Source: Methylobacterium platani (GTDB lineage: Bacteria; Pseudomonadota; Alphaproteobacteria; Rhizobiales; Beijerinckiaceae). Taken from it: a DNA stretch of 64,000 nt. A program made the position numbers and the translations under genes. Location: assembly GCF_001653715.1 (NCBI RefSeq), contig NZ_LWHQ01000036.1, forward strand, positions 1-64,000, read 5' to 3'. Shown piece by piece: positions 52,625 through 60,777 of this stretch; position 1 is the first letter of the stretch, and each line of letters starts with the position of its first letter. A model generated the notes under the pieces. That model was not told where the DNA came from. It searched no databases and saw only the letters and a program-made list of their open reading frames with translations.

Positions 52625-55009
52625 TCAGGGCGCGATCATCTCGCGGATGCGGGCGGCCAGGGCATCGACCGCGAACGGCTTGGTCAGGACCGCCATGCCG
52701 GGTTCGAGCCGGCCGTCGCCGAACAGGGCGGCCTCCGCGAAGCCGGTGATGAACAGCACCTTGAGATCCGGGCGCGTCACCCGGGCGGCATCCGCCATCT
52801 GGCGGCCGTTCATGCCGCCGGGCAGGCCGACATCCGTCACCAGCAGGTCGACGCGGGCGTCCGACTGGAGCACCCGCAGGCCCCCCGCGCCGTCCGCGGC
52901 CTCGACCGCGGTGTAGCCGAGGTCGTTCAGCACGTCGGTCACGAGCATCCGCACGGTCGGCTCGTCGTCGACGATCAGCACGGTCTCGCCCGCCCCGGCC
53001 TGGGCCGGCGGACGCCTCTCGGCATCGAGCCCGCCGACCTCCGCCTCGCCCCGGTGCCGCGGCAGGGTGAGGCAGACGGTGGTGCCGGCCCCGACCACGG
53101 AGCGGATCCGCACCTGCCCGCCCGACTGCTTGGCGAAGCCGTAGATCATCGACAGGCCCAGGCCCGTGCCCTCGCCCATCGGCTTGGTGGTGAAGAACGG
53201 GTCGAACGCCCGGGCGACGACCTCCGGGGGCATGCCGGTGCCGGTATCGGACACGCACAGCGCCAGGTACTGCCCCTCCGGCATGTCCTGCGCCTCGGCC
53301 TGCGCACGGTCGATCCAGCGGTTCTCCGTCTCGATGACGATCCGGCCGCCGTCGGGCATCGCGTCCCGCGCGTTGATGCAGAGGTTCAGGAGCGCGTTCT
53401 CGAGCTGCGAGGGATCGACCAGGGCGGGCCAGAGGTCGTCGGCCCCCCGGTGCCGCAGGTCGATGCCCGGGCCGACGGTGCGCTGGATCAGGTCGAGCAT
53501 CCCGTCGACCAGCCGGTTCGCGTCGACGGCCTTGGGGGCCAGCGTCTGGCGGCGCGAGAAGGCGAGGAGCCGGTGGGTCAGCGCCGCCGCCCGCTTCGAG
53601 GCGCCCTGCGCGGCGGCGATGTACTTCGCGACGTCCTTGGAGCGGCCCTGGCCGATGCGGGTCTCGATCAGCTCGAGCGAGCCGGAGATGCCGGCGAGCA
53701 GGTTGTTGAAGTCGTGGGCGAGCCCGCCGGTGAGCTGGCCCACCGCCTCCATCTTCTGCGACTGGCGCAAGACCTCCTCCATGCGGGCGCGGTCCTCGCC
53801 GGCCTGCCGCAGGCTCTCGGCCGCCTCCCGCAGGTCGCGCGTCCGCTCCTCGACCCGGGCCTCCAGCGAGGCGTTGAGCCGGCGGATCTCGTCCTGCGTG
53901 CGGCGCTGCCGGAACGCCGCGAAGGCGAGAAGGGCGGTGGCCAGCAGGCCGCCGCCGCAGACGAGCCCGATCTCCGGCAGGGCCGAGGCGCGCCGCGGCG
54001 AGAGGCGCTGCTCGAACTGCACGGTCCAGGTCCGGCCGCCCAGCTCGAGCGTCGCCTCGCGCGTCAGCCGGCCGGGCACGCTGTGCGGGGTCCGGGCGGA
54101 GCGGTGCAGCAGCGTCGCCGCGCCCGGGGCGCCGTCGTAGATCGCGTAGGCGGCGTCCTCCTCGGCCTCGGCGGCCACGATGCTGTTGAACAGGTCGTCG
54201 GCCCGGAAGGCCCCGAAGACGAAGCCGAGATACCGCCGCCGCCGCTCGTCGAGGTCGGCGGGCACGGCGCCGCCGGCATAGACCGGCATGGCGACGAGGA
54301 AGCCGGCCTGCTTGTTCGCGTCGATCTCCTGGACGAGCTGGATCCGCGCCGAGGCGGCCGGAAGGCCGGTGTCGCGGGCGCGCTCGACCATGTCGCGCCG
54401 GACCGGGTCGGACATCACGTCGTAGCCGATGGCGGCCTGGTTGCGCGGGTTCGGCGGCTCGGCGAACAGGACCGGGCTGAGCACCGGGTTGTCGGTCGGC
54501 GGCCGCACGCGGAAGTCCGGCACGCCCAGAGCCGCCGCCTTCGCGGCGAAACGCTCGCGGTCCGAGGCCGGGACGGCCGGGGTGAAGCCGATGCCGAGGA
54601 AGCCGGGATACAGGGCCTGGAACTCGATCCGCTGCACGTAGGCCCGGAACTGGGCCAGCGTGACGGTGTCGCCGTCGGCGGCGAACAGGCCGGCGCCGCC
54701 GCGCAGGAGCGCGGTGTAGGTGCGGAACTGGTCCTCGACCGTGCGCAGCTCGATGTCGGTGGCGTGGAGGAAGGTCAGGCGGTCGCGCAGCTCCGCCGAC
54801 CGCCAGATCAGGGCGGTGCCGAGCGCCGTCGCGAGCAGGCACACGGCCAGGATCGAGTGCGGGATCCAGCGCCAGGCGCGCGGTGCCGTCGGGATCGGGG
54901 CCGCCGTCGCCTCGACGCGGTCCTGCTGCAGGGGAAGTTCGTGCAAGGGGAAGAACCGAACGAATGGAGCGGCCCGTCGCGCGGGGCGGATGGCGGCATG
55001 CGATACCAT
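52625..55009 (-). CDS. CHASE-domain hybrid sensor histidine kinase
   Basis: From the ATG at 55009 the protein has 794 residues; the frame stays open to 55174 but the extra part is Arg-rich and unlikely. A membrane helix (SILAVCLLATALGTALIW) leads to a CHASE sensor domain (LRTVEDQFRTYTALLRGGAG, YPGFLGIGFTPAVP), then a second helix (LVCGGGLLATALLAFAAF) and a coiled coil. HisKA (GGLAHDFNNLL), HATPase (NARDAMPDGG, VSDTGTGMPPEV, GEGTGLGLSMIYG) and a receiver (LIVDDEPTVRML, LLVTDVGLPGGM) complete it. It should sense an extracytoplasmic small molecule. Confidence 0.88.
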   Translation of the reverse strand: MVSHAAIRPARRAAPFVRFFPLHELPLQQDRVEATAAPIPTAPRAWRWIPHSILAVCLLATALGTALIWRSAELRDRLTFLHATDIELRTVEDQFRTYTALLRGGAGLFAADGDTVTLAQFRAYVQRIEFQALYPGFLGIGFTPAVPASDRERFAAKAAALGVPDFRVRPPTDNPVLSPVLFAEPPNPRNQAAIGYDVMSDPVRRDMVERARDTGLPAASARIQLVQEIDANKQAGFLVAMPVYAGGAVPADLDERRRRYLGFVFGAFRADDLFNSIVAAEAEEDAAYAIYDGAPGAATLLHRSARTPHSVPGRLTREATLELGGRTWTVQFEQRLSPRRASALPEIGLVCGGGLLATALLAFAAFRQRRTQDEIRRLNASLEARVEERTRDLREAAESLRQAGEDRARMEEVLRQSQKMEAVGQLTGGLAHDFNNLLAGISGSLELIETRIGQGRSKDVAKYIAAAQGASKRAAALTHRLLAFSRRQTLAPKAVDANRLVDGMLDLIQRTVGPGIDLRHRGADDLWPALVDPSQLENALLNLCINARDAMPDGGRIVIETENRWIDRAQAEAQDMPEGQYLALCVSDTGTGMPPEVVARAFDPFFTTKPMGEGTGLGLSMIYGFAKQSGGQVRIRSVVGAGTTVCLTLPRHRGEAEVGGLDAERRPPAQAGAGETVLIVDDEPTVRMLVTDVLNDLGYTAVEAADGAGGLRVLQSDARVDLLVTDVGLPGGMNGRQMADAARVTRPDLKVLFITGFAEAALFGDGRLEPGMAVLTKPFAVDALAARIREMIAP

Positions 55010-55207
55010 GATGACGGTAACGGGGCAGTTCAGCCAACCGTGGCGGCAAGGGACGCGGCCCGCGCCGCCCATCGCCCGGGACGCGGGGTCGCGGGGCCGG
55101 CGCTCCCAACCGCGCGCGGTGCGGTTCCGCGGGAATCGCCGCGGAACGAAAGGCGCCATCGCGGCATTCCTCATCCGAGCCAGCTTGGCCTTAAGGACTG
55201 CCCGCCC

Positions 55208-55366
55208 ATGACCCTCCTGATCGTCCTCATCCTGCTCATCCTGCTCTTCGGCGGCGGCGGCAGCTTCTACGGCGGCGGCCGCTACCGCACGGGCGGCCTC
55301 GGCATCGGCGGCATCCTGCTGATCATCCTGGTCGTGCTCCTGCTCACCGGCCGGATCACCATCTGA
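55208..55366 (+). CDS. Tiny DUF3309-like membrane protein
   Basis: The 52-residue protein has two hydrophobic helices (LIVLILLILLFGGGG and GGILLIILVVLLLTG) separated by a short Gly/Tyr/Arg loop (SFYGGGRYRTGG). This is the pattern of DUF3309 proteins, small two-helix membrane proteins frequent in Rhizobiales with unknown role. It is followed 7 bp later by a large palindromic hairpin. It is easily missed because a long shadow frame runs through it. Confidence 0.75.
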   Translation: MTLLIVLILLILLFGGGGSFYGGGRYRTGGLGIGGILLIILVVLLLTGRITI

Positions 55367-55372
55367 TCCCGC

Positions 55373-55404
55373 AGCGCCTTCGAGCGACGTCGTTCGAAGG
55401 CGCT
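55373..55404 (+). terminator. 32-bp near-perfect palindrome after the DUF3309-like gene
   Basis: AGCGCCTTCGAGCGAC and GTCGTTCGAAGGCGCT form a 16-bp stem with a single G/T-type mismatch. It starts 7 bp after a stop codon. It shares the core GCGCCTTCGA...TTCGAAGGCGC with the palindrome at 56558-56587 and is likely a terminator belonging to a dispersed family. Confidence 0.65.
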
Positions 55405-55506
55405 GCCCTGGGCCCGCACGGCCGCCGTGCTCGTCGCCTCGGCGCCGGTCGCCGTCCCGGCGAAAGGGGGCTATGCTCCGGGATCGGATCCCCCGGATGC
55501 CCTGCG

Positions 55507-56550
55507 ATGACGACGCGCTCGCGATCCGACACGGGAGGCCTCGCCGCCCCGCGGGCGAAGCGCCGGGACGTGCTCGCCTGGCTCGCCGGCGCGGTCGCCG
55601 TCCCGCACGCCGCCGGCGCGCAGCCGCGGCCGGCCCTGCCCGTCGCCGGGCCGGTCATCGGCTATCTCGGCCTCGAATCCCCCGAGCCTTACGCCAGCCG
55701 GCTCGCCGCCTTCCGGGACGGCCTGGCCGATGCCGGCCTCGTCGAGGGACGCGACGTCGCGATCGATTTCCGCTGGGCCGAGGGGCGCTACGAGCGGCTG
55801 CCCGGGCTCGCGCGGGACCTGGTCGAGCGCCGGGTCGCGGTCCTGGCCGCACCCGGGGGGGCGCCGGTCGCGCTCGCCGCGAAGGCGGCCACCGCGACGA
55901 TCCCGATCGTCTTCGAGATGGGCGGGGATCCCGTCGCGCTCGGGGTCGTGCAGGACCTCGCGCGCCCGCGCGGCAACCTCACGGGGGTGTCGAGCCTCAG
56001 CGTGGAGGTGTCGCGCAAGCGGCTGGAATTCCTGCACGAGGCGGTGCCGGCCGCCCGGACCTTCGCGGTGGCGTTCAACCCGACGAGTCCGACCGCGCCC
56101 TCGCAGCTGCGATCCCTGCACGAGGCGGCAGACGCCCTCGGCGTGGGCCTGCAAGCCTCGGCGGTCGGCAGCGAGGCGGATTTCGCGCCGATCTTCGCGG
56201 GCGCGGCCGCGCAGCGGCCCGGGGGCCTCGTCTTCACCTCCGACCCCTATTTCGCCCTGCGCAGCCGGCTGCTCGCCGACCTCGCGCTCCGCCACGCCCT
56301 GCCGGCCGTCACGCAGACGCGGGACTTTCCCCTGGCGGGCGGCCTGATGAGCTATGGCGGCGACTTCACGCAGACCCACCGGCTGGCCGGCCTCTATGCC
56401 GGCCGGATCCTCAAGGGCGAGCGGCCCTCCGACCTGCCGGTGCAGCTCGTCACGAAGGTCGAGCTGTTCGTGAACCTCAAGGCCGCCGATGCCCTCGGCG
56501 TGACCGTCCCGCCCGGGCTCCTGAGCGCCGCCGACACGGTCCTCGAGTGA
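55507..56550 (+). CDS. ABC transporter substrate-binding protein (PF04392 type)
   Basis: The 347-residue protein has a Tat-like leader (KRRDVLAWLAGAVAVPHAAG) and the PF04392 pattern: GPVIGYLGLESPE, FRDGLADAGLVEGRDV, RWAEGRYERLPGLARDLV, IPIVFEMGGDPVALGVV, ARPRGNLTGVSSL and GGDFTQTHRLAGLYAGRILKGE. No permease or ATPase is encoded nearby. In alphaproteobacteria orphan members of this family often lie beside adenylate-cyclase genes, as here, so it may act as a periplasmic ligand sensor partner rather than in transport. Confidence 0.88.
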   Translation: MTTRSRSDTGGLAAPRAKRRDVLAWLAGAVAVPHAAGAQPRPALPVAGPVIGYLGLESPEPYASRLAAFRDGLADAGLVEGRDVAIDFRWAEGRYERLPGLARDLVERRVAVLAAPGGAPVALAAKAATATIPIVFEMGGDPVALGVVQDLARPRGNLTGVSSLSVEVSRKRLEFLHEAVPAARTFAVAFNPTSPTAPSQLRSLHEAADALGVGLQASAVGSEADFAPIFAGAAAQRPGGLVFTSDPYFALRSRLLADLALRHALPAVTQTRDFPLAGGLMSYGGDFTQTHRLAGLYAGRILKGERPSDLPVQLVTKVELFVNLKAADALGVTVPPGLLSAADTVLE

Positions 56551-56557
56551 GGCCGCC

Positions 56558-56587
56558 GCGCCTTCGAACGGATCCGTTCGAAGGCGC
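56558..56587. terminator. 30-bp perfect palindrome
   Basis: GCGCCTTCGAACGGA and its exact reverse complement TCCGTTCGAAGGCGC abut to form a 30-bp perfect palindrome 8 bp after the substrate-binding-protein stop. It belongs to the same family as 55373-55404. Confidence 0.65.
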
Positions 56588-56631
56588 AGCGCAAGCCCGA
56601 ACGGGCGTCGGCGCCGGTGCGCCGGACGCCT

Positions 56632-56653
56632 TGGCATCGACGTGTCGATGCCA
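56632..56653. terminator. Hairpin between convergent genes
   Basis: TGGCATCGAC (56632-56641) and GTCGATGCCA (56644-56653) are perfect inverted repeats with a 2-nt gap. They lie 28 bp before the stop of the leftward cyclase gene and probably terminate that transcript, with 56558-56587 serving the other direction. Confidence 0.6.
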
Positions 56654-56680
56654 GGGCGCGAGGGTATGGGCGCAGCGGGT

Positions 56681-58459
56681 TCAGCTCCCGTCCGCGACGC
56701 CGAAGACCGGCACCTCTCCCCCGAACCCCTTCAGCGGCAGCGCGCCGAGGGCGGCGACCGCGCACCGCCCGCGCACCGCCTCGGCGAGGGTCGCGTCGAT
56801 CAGGATCTGCGCGTCCGCGGCCGCCGCGCAGAGGCGGGCGGCGAGGTTCACCACCGGCCCGATCGCCGTGTAGTCGGACCGGCCCTCGCAGCCGATCCGC
56901 CCCACGGTGGCGGGCCCCATCGCGGCGCCGACGCCGAAGCCGAGGCGAAAGCCCCGGGCGGTCCAGTCCCCGGCGAGAGGACGGACCGCCTCCTGCATGG
57001 CGCGGGCGAGCCGCACGGCGGTCGGGCCGGGATCCGGGGTCGGGACGGGGGCGTTCACCAGGGCCATCAGGCCGTCGCCCGTATAGGTGACGAGGGTGGC
57101 GCCGTGCGCCGTGATCACGCCGCCCAAGGCCGCGAAATACGCGCCCAGCACCTCGATCACCACCTCGGGCGGGGCGAGCGCCGAGAAGGCCGTGAAGCCG
57201 CGCAGGTCGCCGAAGATCACCGCCACGTCGAGGCGTCGCCCGTCGAGCACGCCGTCGTCGCCGCACCGGTCGACCAGCTCGGCGACCTGCGGGGCGAGGA
57301 AGCGCCGCAGCCGCGCGATCCGCTCCTGGCGCTCCTGCGACAGGGCGAGCTCGCCCGCCATCGCGTTGAACCGCGCGGCGAGACGGCCGAGCTCGTCCGC
57401 CGAGGCGATGGCGATGCGGTGCCGGAAATCCCCCGCCCCGATCCGCTCCGTGCCGTGTTCGAGCAGCCGGATCGGGCCGGTCATGTGGCGGGCCAGCCCG
57501 TAGGCGAGGGCGGCGGCGAATACGAGGCCGAGGAGGATCAGCGCGCCGGTGCGCAGGAGCGCCCGCGCGATCGGCCCAAAGGCCTCCGCGGCGGGCTGCA
57601 TCACCACCACCGTCCAGTCGACGCCCGGGATGGTGGCCGCCGCCGCGATCACGGCGCGGCCGGTGCCGTCCACGCCCGTCGCGGCGCCGCCCGCCGCGCG
57701 CACGGTCTCCCGCAGGGTCGCGAGGCGGCGGGCCGCCGGGTCGTCCGCCCCGCGCAGCACGAGGCTGAGATCGGGATGGGCGATGAGCCGGCCCGGCCCG
57801 TCGAGGACGAAGGCCTGCCCGGTCGCGCCGACGCGGATGCCCGAGATCACGTCCCGGATCAGCTTGAGGTTGATCTCCGCCAGGACGACGCCGATCGAGG
57901 CGCGGTTGCCCGCCAGCGCCACGGTCATGAACGGCTCGGAGCCGCGGTGGTCGATCACCGGGCCGTACCAGGCCCGGGCCGACCGGGCCCCCGCCACCGC
58001 CGGATCGCCCGAGAGGTCGGCGCCGCTCCCGGCGCGGTTGAGGGCGACCCGCGAGACCTGAAGCCGCTCGCGGCCGTTCCCGTCGACGAGGGTGAGCTGG
58101 GCGATGGCCGGCACCTGCCGCAGCAGGCGCAGGGCGTCGAGCCGCTGGCGCTCCTCGGAGGCCGGGGTCCAGGGCAGCTGCACCATCCAGCCGAGCGGCT
58201 CGCGGATCGTGTCGAGGAAGCCCCCGATGCGCAGGGCCGCGTCGCGCGCCTCCAGGCCGAGCAGGGCGTGCAGCTGGGCGCGCCGGTCGCGGTAGCCGAA
58301 CCACGCCTCCAGGCCGCCATTCGCGAATAGCGGCAGGGCCACCGCCGCGAACAGGACGAGGCAGTACTTCGAGAACAGCGAGCGGCGCGGATCGACCGCG
58401 AGCTTGACCATGGCCGTGCGCCCCCGCCCCGACGCCGCCCGCTCAGCGGGCCCGGACAT
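56681..58459 (-). CDS. Cache-HAMP class III nucleotide cyclase
   Basis: The 592-residue protein has an N-terminal helix (SKYCLVLFAAVALPLFANG), a periplasmic double-Cache sensor (about residues 50-300), a second helix (LLGLVFAAALAYGLARH), a HAMP linker and a C-terminal class III cyclase domain (about 410-585). Metal-binding Asp residues are present in VIFGDLRGFT and TYTGDGLMAL, and the transition-state Asn/Arg in NLAARL. The usual adenine-specifying Lys and Asp are replaced (VTYTGDG and AIGPVVN). The start at 58459 has GAGGAGG about 13 bp upstream and overlaps the SCO1 gene; 58411 is an alternative. Confidence 0.88.
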   Translation of the reverse strand: MSGPAERAASGRGRTAMVKLAVDPRRSLFSKYCLVLFAAVALPLFANGGLEAWFGYRDRRAQLHALLGLEARDAALRIGGFLDTIREPLGWMVQLPWTPASEERQRLDALRLLRQVPAIAQLTLVDGNGRERLQVSRVALNRAGSGADLSGDPAVAGARSARAWYGPVIDHRGSEPFMTVALAGNRASIGVVLAEINLKLIRDVISGIRVGATGQAFVLDGPGRLIAHPDLSLVLRGADDPAARRLATLRETVRAAGGAATGVDGTGRAVIAAAATIPGVDWTVVVMQPAAEAFGPIARALLRTGALILLGLVFAAALAYGLARHMTGPIRLLEHGTERIGAGDFRHRIAIASADELGRLAARFNAMAGELALSQERQERIARLRRFLAPQVAELVDRCGDDGVLDGRRLDVAVIFGDLRGFTAFSALAPPEVVIEVLGAYFAALGGVITAHGATLVTYTGDGLMALVNAPVPTPDPGPTAVRLARAMQEAVRPLAGDWTARGFRLGFGVGAAMGPATVGRIGCEGRSDYTAIGPVVNLAARLCAAAADAQILIDATLAEAVRGRCAVAALGALPLKGFGGEVPVFGVADGS

Positions 58460-59156
58460 CCCCGCGGCCGGCCTCCTCGATGAGGAGCGTGCGGATGTCG
58501 GTGAGGACCAGCGCAGGATCGAAGAGGTCGAGGCTGTAGATGTTGCGCACGAGGCCCCCGGGATCGATCAGGAAGGCGCGGAAGACGTGGTTCAGCCCCC
58601 CGCCCGGGCCGGGCTCGACGGGCTGCCCGTAGGCCGCGAGGATCGGCGCGAGCGCGGCCCGGTCGGGCGCCGTGAGGAATTCCCAGGCGGGCGCGGCCGG
58701 ATCGCTCGAGCGCCACGCGGCGGCGAAGTCCCGCATCACCTCCGGCGTGTCGTGCTCGGGGTCGAAGCTCAGGGAGACGAGGCGCATCCCGCGCGCCGCG
58801 GCGGGATCGGCCGCGGCGAGGTCCTGCAGCCGGGCCATGTCGGCGGTTGCGAGCGGGCAGAGGTCGCCGCAGCGGGTGTAGATGAGCGCCAGCACGGTGA
58901 TGCCGCCCCGGCGATCCCGGTCGAGCAGGTCCCGGCGCCGGCCGGATTCGTCGAGGACGCCGCCGCCCGCCGCCGGCTTGATCGGGGGCAGGCGGTAGCT
59001 CCCCGGCGGCGGGACCGGGACGGCCGCCGCGGCGGGCCGGGCTGCATGGCCGTCATGAGCCGAGGCGTCGTGAGCCGAGGTGCCTTGCACGAGGGCCGCG
59101 GCACCGACGACCAGCGCCGCAAGGGCGGAGCGCGCGCCGGATCGCATCGGCGTCAC
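58443..59156 (-). CDS. SCO1/SenC-type copper chaperone
   Basis: The 237-residue exported protein has a signal peptide, a His-rich start of the mature part (AHDASAHDGHAA), the thioredoxin-fold copper site YTRCGDLCPLAT (CxxxC) and the third ligand His in LNHVFRAFLIDPGG. SCO proteins deliver copper to cuproenzymes. Its start overlaps the methanethiol oxidase stop by four bases. In Hyphomicrobium the copper-dependent methanethiol oxidase gene lies with a SCO1/SenC gene, so this protein probably metallates the enzyme upstream. Confidence 0.9.
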   Translation of the reverse strand: MTPMRSGARSALAALVVGAAALVQGTSAHDASAHDGHAARPAAAAVPVPPPGSYRLPPIKPAAGGGVLDESGRRRDLLDRDRRGGITVLALIYTRCGDLCPLATADMARLQDLAAADPAAARGMRLVSLSFDPEHDTPEVMRDFAAAWRSSDPAAPAWEFLTAPDRAALAPILAAYGQPVEPGPGGGLNHVFRAFLIDPGGLVRNIYSLDLFDPALVLTDIRTLLIEEAGRGDVRAR

Positions 59157-60469
59157 CGCGCGTAGAGCGAGGCGGCGCCGAACGCCATCATGTGCGGGCG
59201 CCCGAGCCGCTCGGCCGTGAAGTCGATCGCGAACCGGGGCGTCAGCTCCCGGCCGGTCCAGGCATAGGCCTTCAGGAACTGCTCGTTCCCGTCCCCGGTC
59301 TTGTCCCAGTTCGCCAGGAGCGAGCTGGTATAGTAGATCCGCCGGCCGTCCCAGCTCTGCGAGACCATGTTGAGCTGCGCGCCGATCTTCTTCTCGTAGA
59401 TCTGCCGCGGCGCGTCGGGATCGGAGATGTCGAAGACGCGGGTGGTGCCATCCATGAAGGTGTCGACGAACAGCGTGCGGTCATCGGCCGACAGGCTGAT
59501 GTCGACGGGCAGCGGCAACGCCGACGGGTCGCCGATCTCGGCCACCGGCCTGGCGCTCCAGGCGCCGGGCGCGTCCTCGCGCACGAGCCAGAGCTTGGAG
59601 GTCAGCGCGGTCGAGGTGAAGGCGTAGGTGTGCTGCGGCCCCCAGGCCCAGCGGATCTCCAGCGGCACGCCGGGCACGCTCAGCACGGTGCGGGGCTGGC
59701 GGGCGTGGAAGTCCCACACCACCATCGTCTGCCCGAAGCGCTTCATCGCCTCTCCGTCCTTCACCAGCTCGCCGAGGGGACGCAGGGCGTTCGCGAGCCC
59801 GGTGAAGGACGAGGTCAGCATCGCGTTGCGGCGCGGCAGCACGCGGGCGTCGTAGCCGTAGCCGTCCGCCCCGGCCTCGATCCTGGCGCCGTTCGGCGCG
59901 GCATCGGTGGGCAGCCAATGCGTCGCGACGTGGTGGCCCTCGTTCGCGTACTCGACGAGGGCCGCCCGGCCGGTGCCGTCCCGGTTCGACAGGCTCGGGA
60001 TCAGCATGCGGCCGGGCAGCGCGTAGGCGCCGTGCGGGCCGGCCGCGCCGCCGCTCTTCTCGACGAAGTCGTCGATCACCTTGACGAGCCGGGGCCGCGC
60101 CGGCTCCGTGGCGACGTCGAAGACGAAGATCTTGCTGTCCGACAGGCCCGCCGCCCAGAACTGGCGCCGGTCGTCGGTGAAGCCGCCGTGATGCGCCTCG
60201 TGCCGGCCCCCGACCGAGGCGGCGTGGATCGGCTTGCCGAAGGTGGGCGAGGCCTCGCGCGCATCGACCGTGACGAGCTTGTCCGAGCCGTCGCCGAGCC
60301 CCTCGACCCCGAGGGTCCAGACGTAGACGAAATCCTCGATGCCGGTGATCTTGGCCATGTAGGGCGACAGGCACGTCTCGTCGGCCCGCGCCGGCGCGCC
60401 CAGGAGCGTCGACACGGCGAGGACGGCGAGCGAGATCCGGCCGGCCGGCGCTGCGCGGAACCTTGCCAT
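59153..60469 (-). CDS. mtoX: Methanethiol oxidase (selenium-binding protein SBP56 family), periplasmic
   Basis: MtoX oxidises methanethiol to formaldehyde, H2S and H2O2. The 438-residue product starts at the ATG at 60469, about 7 bases after GGGAG; another ATG lies at 60475. It has a signal peptide (ISLAVLAVSTLLGAPARAD) and SBP56 propeller motifs: ETCLSPYMAKITGIEDFVYV, HAASVGGRHEAHHGGF (candidate copper His), HWLPTDAAPNGARI, DARVLPRRNAMLTSSF, LSADDRTLFVDTFMDGTTR and a C-terminal GRPHMMAFG. Translational coupling to SCO1 supports a copper enzyme. Formaldehyde and sulfide production would suit a methylotroph. Confidence 0.88.
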   Translation of the reverse strand: MARFRAAPAGRISLAVLAVSTLLGAPARADETCLSPYMAKITGIEDFVYVWTLGVEGLGDGSDKLVTVDAREASPTFGKPIHAASVGGRHEAHHGGFTDDRRQFWAAGLSDSKIFVFDVATEPARPRLVKVIDDFVEKSGGAAGPHGAYALPGRMLIPSLSNRDGTGRAALVEYANEGHHVATHWLPTDAAPNGARIEAGADGYGYDARVLPRRNAMLTSSFTGLANALRPLGELVKDGEAMKRFGQTMVVWDFHARQPRTVLSVPGVPLEIRWAWGPQHTYAFTSTALTSKLWLVREDAPGAWSARPVAEIGDPSALPLPVDISLSADDRTLFVDTFMDGTTRVFDISDPDAPRQIYEKKIGAQLNMVSQSWDGRRIYYTSSLLANWDKTGDGNEQFLKAYAWTGRELTPRFAIDFTAERLGRPHMMAFGAASLYAR

Positions 60470-60593
60470 CGGCATCTCCCCCCTGCTCCGCGTGCAGGTA
60501 TCGGCCCATGGTCGTCCCACCGAGACGCCGACCCGCACACGCCGCCCGGCAGCCGCCACCGCATCGGTGCGCGCGAGGCAGGTTCATGCTTCG

Positions 60594-60646
60594 CCCGTTC
60601 CGGCAAACTGTCAATTGCCTTCGGGATGATCTGTTGCCGAACGGGG
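60594..60646. other. Long inverted repeat upstream of mtoX
   Basis: CCCGTTCCGGCAA (60594-60606) and TTGCCGAACGGGG (60634-60646) are inverted repeats with one extra C in the first arm, separated by 27 bp, about 125 bp before the mtoX start. It may be an operator or a hairpin in the leader. The rest of 60470-60777 shows no gene. Confidence 0.35.
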
Positions 60647-60777
60647 CGACGTTGCCGGATGAGCGGGGCCGGACCGTCCTCGACTGCTGTCGGAGACATG
60701 CCGGTCGGCGGCCATTGCTCGGGCAACGCCGAGCTTTGCTTCGTCACCGGGCGCTCCGATGGCAGGGTGCGACGGGA

